11,293 nucleotides of DNA, from positions 1 to 11,293 of the forward strand of contig DASSDH010000091.1 of assembly GCA_035697245.1 (NCBI GenBank), given 5' to 3'. This document shows, one piece after another, positions 7,198 through 11,293 of the stretch. The stretch comes from JACVRX01 sp035697245. GTDB lineage: Bacteria > Actinomycetota > Actinomycetes > Jiangellales > Jiangellaceae. The notes beneath the pieces were generated by a model, which did not search any database, was not told the DNA's origin, and was given only the letters and a program-made list of their open reading frames with translations. The position numbers and the translations under genes are program-made. Each line of letters begins with the position of its first letter. The first letter of the stretch is position 1.

Positions 7198-7212
7198 CGA
7201 ACGGGTGTGCGA
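7197..7212 (+). promoter_or_regulatory. LexA (SOS) box upstream of the AlkB gene
   Basis: TCGAACGGGTGTGCGA matches TCGAAC-N4-GTTCGA at 11 of 12 defined bases: left half perfect, right half GTGCGA. It overlaps the -10 by one base and covers the predicted transcription start, a typical repressor position. Its relation to the -10 is identical to that of the box 1.5 kb upstream, which argues against chance. Confidence 0.75.
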
Positions 7213-7264
7213 CGTCGGGATGACGCGAAACACCCGGGTCGATTGGATGCGCTCCGGTGGCTGA
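7205..7264 (+). CDS. Possible leaderless 19-codon upstream ORF on the alkB mRNA
   Basis: The GTG at 7205 sits exactly 7 nt after the -10, the position of the leaderless start codons at the HNH, phosphoesterase and hemerythrin genes. From it a frame of 19 sense codons (VCDVGMTRNTRVDWMRSGG) ends in TGA at 7262-7264, 8 nt inside alkB. A second in-frame ATG is at 7220. Known: leaderless small upstream ORFs are frequent in mycobacteria. It could couple ribosomes into alkB by termination and re-initiation, since the alkB GTG has only a weak GGA. It is too short for coding statistics; transcription start data are needed. Confidence 0.35.
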   Translation: MCDVGMTRNTRVDWMRSGG

Positions 7265-7877
7265 GCCACGGCAACTGGCGTGGCAGGCGTCCCTACTCGC
7301 CAGCGGTGAGGTCGGCTTCGACGCCTCGTTCGCGGGTATCCGACGACACGACCTCGACCACGGGGCATGGGTCGACGAGGTACGCGGTTGGGTTCGCGGA
7401 GCCGACGAGTTGTTCGCCCGCCTACTCGAGCTGACGCCGTGGCGACAGAAAGAACGTTGGATGTACGAGCGGCGTCTGCCCGAGCCACGGCTGACCCACC
7501 GGTGGAAGCTGCGTGAGGAAGACCCTCCCCTGCCGATCCTCGCCGAGATGGCCAAGGCGCTGAGCGCTCGGTACGACGTCGCATTCACCCAGGTCGGAGC
7601 CAACCTCTACCGAGACGGTTCGGACAGCGTGGCGTGGCATGGCGACCGGGTGGCCCGTGAGCTCGACGAGGCGACCGTGGCGCTGGTCTCGCTGGGATCG
7701 CCGCGGCCGTTCAAATTGCGCCCCAAGGGCGGCGGCCGGTCGGTCGGCTTCGTACCCGACCGGGGGGACCTGTTGGTCATGGGTGGGTCGTGCCAGCGCA
7801 CCTGGGATCACGCCGTGCCCAAGGTCAAGTCCGCCGGTCCGCGGATGAGCATCCAGTTTCGGCACGCCTACGACTAG
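7257..7877 (+). CDS. alkB: AlkB-type 2-oxoglutarate/Fe(II) dioxygenase (alkylated nucleic acid repair)
   Basis: 206 residues. Seen: YERRLPEPRLTHRW (70-83), the nucleotide-recognition-lid-like EPRL stretch common in this branch; NLYRDGSDSVAWHGD (116-130) with iron ligands H128 and D130; VALVSLGSPRPFKLRP (141-156); GDLLVMGGSCQRTWDHAVPK (170-189) with the third iron ligand H185; and GPRMSIQFR (194-202), with R196 and R202 matching the 2-oxoglutarate and substrate arginines of AlkB. All catalytic residues are present. Known: AlkB oxidatively removes methyl groups from 1-methyladenine and 3-methylcytosine in DNA/RNA. GTG 7257 is the only plausible start: an in-frame stop lies at 7221-7223 and the first residues already fit the family. 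A weak GGA is 9 nt upstream. The SOS-type box predicts damage induction by LexA, not by an Ada-type regulator. It ends 42 nt from the convergent nitrilase gene, with no clear terminator between. Confidence 0.92.
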   Translation: MAEPRQLAWQASLLASGEVGFDASFAGIRRHDLDHGAWVDEVRGWVRGADELFARLLELTPWRQKERWMYERRLPEPRLTHRWKLREEDPPLPILAEMAKALSARYDVAFTQVGANLYRDGSDSVAWHGDRVARELDEATVALVSLGSPRPFKLRPKGGGRSVGFVPDRGDLLVMGGSCQRTWDHAVPKVKSAGPRMSIQFRHAYD

Positions 7878-7919
7878 TCATCCAGGGTTACTGACGAACG
7901 CCGAACGGCTTACCGGCAT

Positions 7920-8834
7920 TTACTCGTTGGCTGAGGGCTGGTACGGGAACGACGTAGCACCCTCTCCCAGCAACGTGTCGACGTGTCGACGCAACAGGGC
8001 CAGGTTGCGCTCGGCCAGGTGGTCGAAGCCCTGCCGAACACTCGATCCCGGCGTGAGCGACGCCAGGGCGACCGACGGATCCAACCGAGCGCTCACCCAG
8101 GACTCGTGCGTCGAACCCCAGGCCAGCACTTCGGCCGTAGGTGTGACGATCATCGAGTTGCCGAAGTAGAGCACGCCGCCCGGATCGATTCCGACGGCGT
8201 TGGCCCCTACGACAAACACATGGTTGTCGTACGCCCGAGCGCGGTTGGTCAGCTCCCAGATGTCCGCTGACCGCAACAGGGCCGACGGCCGCGCCAGCAC
8301 CTCCGCCCCCTCCAGCGCCATGATCCGGGCCAGTTCAGGGAAGTCGCCGTCGAAGCAGACCATCATCCCGATGCGGCCCAGCTCGGTCGACACGACGCAG
8401 ACGTCGTCTCCCGGCGTGACCCAACCCCCGCGCGACCGCAACTCGGTGCAGAACGGATGCGTCTTGCGGTAGACGCCGAGGACCTCACCCGACGGACCCG
8501 CCAGCATCGCCGAGTTGTAGACGACGCCTCGCTCGTCCCCGCGCAGATAGGTGCCCCAGGCCAGATGAATGCCCAGCCGGCGAGCCTCGTCGGCCAGCGG
8601 ACGAACCGTCGGGCCGTCCGGGTCCCCGAGGACGTCCCATAGTTCGTCAGCGGAACATCCCGGAGTGAAGCCGGTCGTCACCGTCTCCGGCAGGACGACG
8701 AGCTCGGCTTCCGTTGCGTCGACGCAGCGCTCCACGTAGTCGACGGAGTGGTCCACGTTGGCTTTGATCGTCTCGGCCGTCAGCCGCTCGTGCACCGGCT
8801 GCACCTGCACCGCCGCGGCGGTAAAGGTACGCAT
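7920..8834 (-). CDS. Nitrilase-superfamily carbon-nitrogen hydrolase (amidase-like)
   Basis: 304 residues. Seen: the full Glu-Lys-Cys triad, E50 in VVLPETVTTGF, K124 in VYRKTHPF and C160 in MMVCFDGDFPE; also LAWGTYLRGD (91-100) and NRARAYDNHVFVVGAN (197-212), a standard family segment. Length is normal for the fold. Known: members hydrolyse nitriles, aliphatic amides, N-carbamoyl amino acids or omega-amides in the cytosol. The CFDGDFPE signature resembles aliphatic-amidase-like members, but the substrate is unresolved. The ATG at 8834 is chosen because homology (MRTFTAAAVQVQP) starts there and a strong GGGAGG (plus-strand 8840-8845) lies 5 nt upstream; the longer frame overlaps the divergent gene. 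An N-carbamoyl amidase could act after a hydantoinase, but the hyu genes are over 4 kb away, so I do not claim a link. Confidence 0.9.
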   Translation of the reverse strand: MRTFTAAAVQVQPVHERLTAETIKANVDHSVDYVERCVDATEAELVVLPETVTTGFTPGCSADELWDVLGDPDGPTVRPLADEARRLGIHLAWGTYLRGDERGVVYNSAMLAGPSGEVLGVYRKTHPFCTELRSRGGWVTPGDDVCVVSTELGRIGMMVCFDGDFPELARIMALEGAEVLARPSALLRSADIWELTNRARAYDNHVFVVGANAVGIDPGGVLYFGNSMIVTPTAEVLAWGSTHESWVSARLDPSVALASLTPGSSVRQGFDHLAERNLALLRRHVDTLLGEGATSFPYQPSANE

Positions 8835-8875
8835 CCCGGCCTCCCGTCGGGCCGCTCCGGTCAACGGCCGATACC

Positions 8876-8881
8876 ACCGTA
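8876..8881 (-). promoter_or_regulatory. Candidate -10 of the nitrilase gene, overlapping the divergent -10
   Basis: On the minus strand this reads TACGGT (TANNNT). A start about 7 nt downstream would give a 5' leader of about 34 nt that includes the GGGAGG ribosome-binding site. It shares two bases (8880-8881) with the plus-strand -10 of the phosphoesterase gene, so the two promoters would compete. No clear -35 is seen. Confidence 0.4.
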
Positions 8882-8885
8882 TGGT
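8880..8885 (+). promoter_or_regulatory. Candidate -10 of the phosphoesterase gene
   Basis: TATGGT fits TANNNT and ends exactly 7 nt before ATG 8893, the spacing seen at other leaderless-type starts in this window. It argues that 8893, not the in-frame ATG at 8881, is the real start. Confidence 0.5.
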
Positions 8886-8892
8886 CCTCCGC

Positions 8893-10563
8893 ATGGGTGA
8901 GACCAGACCGCGCGACTTCTCCCCACAAGAGCTGGGATTCACCCCCCAGCGCGCCGTTCCGTGGCTCAACCCGCGGTTGCTCGCCGGCACGGGCGTCCGC
9001 ACCGTCTTCTCCGATCTGTTCGGCGCTTATCTCGACAAGCGGGAGATGCAAGCCGTCCTCGGCGAGAACCGGCACGACTACTCGGCCGCGGACGAGTTGT
9101 GGATCGACTACACCGCGGATGTGGGCGACGGCTTCGATGCCACCTACTCGATTGCGTCACTCATCGCTCGTCCGACGCTCGAGGTCCCTGGTCCCGACGG
9201 CTCGCCCCATGTCCTCCCCCGCGGTGATCTCCTGGTGCTCGGCGGCGACCAGGTCTATCCGACGGCGTCCGGCAAGGCCTATGGCGACCGATGGAAGGGC
9301 CCGTACAGAACCGCGCTGCCGGAGAAGACCAAGGACACTCCCGATCTTTACGCGCTGCCGGGCAACCACGACTGGTACGACGGGCTGACCGCATTTCTCC
9401 GGCTGTTCGCGCAGGGTGACTGCATCGGCGGATGGCAGACCCGGCAGCAGCGCAGCTACTTTGCCCTTGCCCTTCCGCACCGATGGTGGCTGTTCGCCAT
9501 CGACACTCAGCTCGATGTCTATATCGACAAACCGCAGCTGCGGTACTTCACCGCTGCTGCGAAGGACCTGAGGCCCGACGACAAGGTCATCGTGTGCGCC
9601 CCCCGGCCGACGTGGGTGATCTCCCACCAGTCCCCGGACGCGTACGACAGTCTCGACTACTTCGTTCGCACGATCGTGGAGCCGACCCAGGCCCGAGTGC
9701 CGATCATGCTCTCCGGGGACGCGCACCACTACGCGCGGTACAGCGGAAGCGGACCCGATGGCCGCGGCCGGGAGCTGGTCACGTGCGGCGGCGGCGGCGC
9801 ATATCTCGTGGGGACGGCGCACCTGCCCACGCGGATCGCGGTTCCCCCACCAGCGACGTTGACTCGCAGGGCCAGCACAGCCCAGCCCTACGACCTGGCG
9901 GCGACGTTCCCGACGCCGGACGGCTCACGCGCGCTCGGTTGGCGCATCTTCTGGCGACTGCCCACGAGGAATCCAGGTCTGCTCGTTCTGCTCGGCCTCA
10001 TGCAGACGCTGCTCATGTTCGCCCTGCGAACCGCACATGGCCGATGGCTCAACGCACCGATCGCCGTAGCGGTTGGCGCCGTATTGGCGGGGACCATTCT
10101 CTTCGCGACCATCACCGCTCTGGACCGAACCAGGCCGCGACACTGGATCGCGGCACTCCTGCACGCGATTCCGCACGTCGCACTGGGTGTCGTCGGTACC
10201 GCGGCGTGGACCGCGTTGCCCGTCTCGCAGCTGTCCAACCCGTGGTCGATCATCGTGGCCTTCGCGATCTACTTCCCGGTGATCGCCGTTCTCGACGCGT
10301 TCATCGTCGGTGCCTACTTGATCGTCGGCAGCCGTTTCCAGGTCAACGTCAACGAGCTCTACGCCGGGCTCGGCATCGAGGACTTCAAGAGCTTCCTGCG
10401 TTTGCACATTGCGCCCGACGGCTCATTGACCATCTATCCGATAGCGGTCGACGTCGTGGCGACCCAGTGGCGGGCCGATCCCGACGCGCCCGACGAGGCG
10501 CCCTGGATCGTCCCCACCCAGCCGCTGTCGGCTCGGCTCGTGGAGCCACCCATCCGGGGGTAA
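8893..10563 (+). CDS. Calcineurin-like metallophosphoesterase fused to a C-terminal membrane module
   Basis: 556 residues. Seen: the phosphoesterase domain (about res. 35-315) has a first motif WIDYTADVGDGFD (70-82) that departs from the classic DxH, then VLGGDQVYP (115-123), ALPGNHDWYDG (154-164), VISHQSPD (242-249) and SGDAHHYARY (274-283). These match the two-metal motifs GD, GNHD, H and GxHH. About four hydrophobic segments follow (roughly 362-380, 388-410, 419-441, 451-480), then a soluble tail of about 75 residues. There is no N-terminal signal peptide, so the catalytic domain is probably cytoplasmic and anchored by the later helices. Substrate unknown. An in-frame ATG at 8881 would add four residues but lies inside the -10. 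The gene is divergent from the nitrilase gene with overlapping -10 elements. Confidence 0.87.
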   Translation: MGETRPRDFSPQELGFTPQRAVPWLNPRLLAGTGVRTVFSDLFGAYLDKREMQAVLGENRHDYSAADELWIDYTADVGDGFDATYSIASLIARPTLEVPGPDGSPHVLPRGDLLVLGGDQVYPTASGKAYGDRWKGPYRTALPEKTKDTPDLYALPGNHDWYDGLTAFLRLFAQGDCIGGWQTRQQRSYFALALPHRWWLFAIDTQLDVYIDKPQLRYFTAAAKDLRPDDKVIVCAPRPTWVISHQSPDAYDSLDYFVRTIVEPTQARVPIMLSGDAHHYARYSGSGPDGRGRELVTCGGGGAYLVGTAHLPTRIAVPPPATLTRRASTAQPYDLAATFPTPDGSRALGWRIFWRLPTRNPGLLVLLGLMQTLLMFALRTAHGRWLNAPIAVAVGAVLAGTILFATITALDRTRPRHWIAALLHAIPHVALGVVGTAAWTALPVSQLSNPWSIIVAFAIYFPVIAVLDAFIVGAYLIVGSRFQVNVNELYAGLGIEDFKSFLRLHIAPDGSLTIYPIAVDVVATQWRADPDAPDEAPWIVPTQPLSARLVEPPIRG

Positions 10564-10652
10564 ATGGCGGCCGACGATGAACGCCTCGGCGGCCCCACGC
10601 CGAATGCGACGAGCCGACCAAGGCCCGCATGCGTCCAGCTAGAGTCGAATTC
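10564..10652 (+). other. Intergenic region before the hemerythrin gene
   Basis: These 89 bases hold a 7-bp direct repeat GGCGGCC just after the stop codon, about 20 nt apart, and the -10 at 10640. No convincing terminator hairpin with a T-run is visible, so read-through from the phosphoesterase gene is possible. Confidence 0.4.
10640..10645 (+). promoter_or_regulatory. -10 element of the hemerythrin gene
   Basis: TAGAGT fits TANNNT and is exactly 7 nt from GTG 10653, predicting a leaderless mRNA. No clear -35 is seen, and the flanking sequence is not a LexA box. Confidence 0.55.
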
Positions 10653-11282
10653 GTGGCAGAGATGAGCATGAACAAAGTCATTCACGGCGCAGTCCGACGC
10701 GACATCAGCAGGTTCCTCGATGCGCTGGACACGTTCGCCGAAGGCGACCGGGACCGCGCTGAGCAGCTCGCAACCGCTTGGGCCAACTTCGACGACCAGC
10801 TGACCCGGCACCACGAGGGCGAGCACGAGGTCGCCTGGCCGGCCCTGGAGGCGATTGGGGTCAGCCGGGAGCTGATCGGGCAAATGGACGAGGAGCACGA
10901 CCGGCTTGCCAGAGCGTTGGCCGCGACGCGAGACGCCATTGCGGCTCTCAGCAGCTCCGCGTCCGCTGCCGACGCTGACGCCGCTCGCGAGGCCGTCGCA
11001 ACCTTGCAGGCTGTCGCGGTAGAGCACCTCGAACACGAAGAGGCGGAACTCGAGCCGATCTACTTAACCAAGCGGGACGATCCGGCCATCAAGTCAATGA
11101 ACCGTCAGTTCCGTAAGGTCAGCCCGCCGGTCGCCGGCACCTTCTTCGCGTGGATCAGCGATGGCGCCACGCCCGGGGAACTCGCCACCATCAAGAGCAA
11201 CGTCCCCGGTCCGGTACTGGCCATCATTGGTGGCGTCTTCGGCCGGAAGTACCGCCGGGAGGTCGCCTCCGTCTGGCGCTGA
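10653..11282 (+). CDS. Hemerythrin-like HHE cation-binding domain protein
   Basis: 209 residues from GTG 10653. Seen: likely di-iron ligands H11, the HHEGEHEVAWP helix (53-63, H53/H54 with E57), H82 in MDEEHDRL, and H125/H128 with E129 in VEHLEHEEAELEPIY (123-137). These sit on a four-helix pattern in the N-terminal 140 residues. The C-terminal 70 residues (FRKVSPPVAGTFFAWISDG and onward, including VPGPVLAIIGGVFGRKY) are a less familiar extension seen in long actinobacterial HHE proteins. Known: HHE proteins bind non-haem di-iron and have been tied to oxygen, NO or peroxide sensing or handling. Start choice: GTG 10653 lies 7 nt after the -10; the ATGs at 10662 and 10668 are alternatives, and an upstream in-frame ATG at 10629 precedes the -10 and is unlikely. 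Confidence 0.88.
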   Translation: MAEMSMNKVIHGAVRRDISRFLDALDTFAEGDRDRAEQLATAWANFDDQLTRHHEGEHEVAWPALEAIGVSRELIGQMDEEHDRLARALAATRDAIAALSSSASAADADAAREAVATLQAVAVEHLEHEEAELEPIYLTKRDDPAIKSMNRQFRKVSPPVAGTFFAWISDGATPGELATIKSNVPGPVLAIIGGVFGRKYRREVASVWR

Positions 11283-11293
11283 TCGGGCTCAGT

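Noticed and set aside
7207..7434. A 75-codon frame from the GTG at 7207
   Set aside because: It runs out of frame into the well-supported AlkB coding sequence; the GTG at 7205 fits the -10 spacing better.
5746..7584. A 612-codon minus-strand frame antisense to the HNH and alkB genes
   Set aside because: It mirrors two strongly recognised genes; the translation is low-complexity Arg/Gly/Val without motifs, a usual GC-rich shadow.
7878..7919. Terminator between the convergent alkB and nitrilase genes
   Set aside because: Only 3-4 bp stems (GCCG...CGGC) can be drawn and no T-run is present.
10564..10665. A 33-codon ORF starting directly at the phosphoesterase stop (TAAATG)
   Set aside because: No ribosome-binding site, runs through the hemerythrin promoter and start, and has no recognisable features.

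Overview
The window is GC-rich throughout, with GTG starts, strong third-position GC bias and long spurious antisense frames. Together with a 13E12-type DUF222/HNH gene, mycobacterial-type LexA boxes and TANNNT promoters abutting start codons, this points to an actinomycete chromosome (genus not determinable here). I see no tRNA, rRNA, CRISPR array or insertion sequence, and no gap over 300 bases.

Layout. 1-3803 (minus): an operon remnant reading codA-like fragment -> hyuA -> hyuB, each junction overlapping by 4 bases (ATGA, GTGA). The first gene is a 73-codon relic of a cytosine-deaminase-type amidohydrolase whose catalytic core is missing; hyuB runs off the left edge. 3900-5641 (plus): a MOSC-domain (YcbX/mARC-like) protein and an APH-fold phosphotransferase. 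5642-7877 (plus): a DUF222/HNH-endonuclease (13E12 family) gene and an AlkB-type 2-oxoglutarate dioxygenase, each with its own promoter and a near-consensus LexA (SOS) operator. 7920-8834 (minus): a nitrilase-superfamily amidohydrolase, divergent from 8893-10563 (plus), a calcineurin-like phosphoesterase fused to a C-terminal membrane module. 10653-11282 (plus): a hemerythrin-like HHE protein.

The most notable system is the adjacent DUF222/HNH + AlkB pair. Both have the same layout: a TANNNT -10 hexamer whose last T is the first base of a 16-bp TCGAAC-N4-GTTCGA-type box, with a start codon exactly 7 nt after the -10. This predicts direct SOS control of a 13E12 nuclease-like protein together with an alkylation-damage reversal enzyme. 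On alkB the start codon at that leaderless position opens a 19-codon upstream ORF that overlaps the alkB start by 8 nt.

TANNNT-N6/7-start spacing also occurs before the MOSC, phosphoesterase and hemerythrin genes, so leaderless mRNAs may be the local norm. The hyu operon looks like a pathway that lost its first enzyme: a CodA-type deaminase feeding an ATP-dependent hydantoinase would suit creatinine or a related cyclic ureide, but the substrate is inferred.
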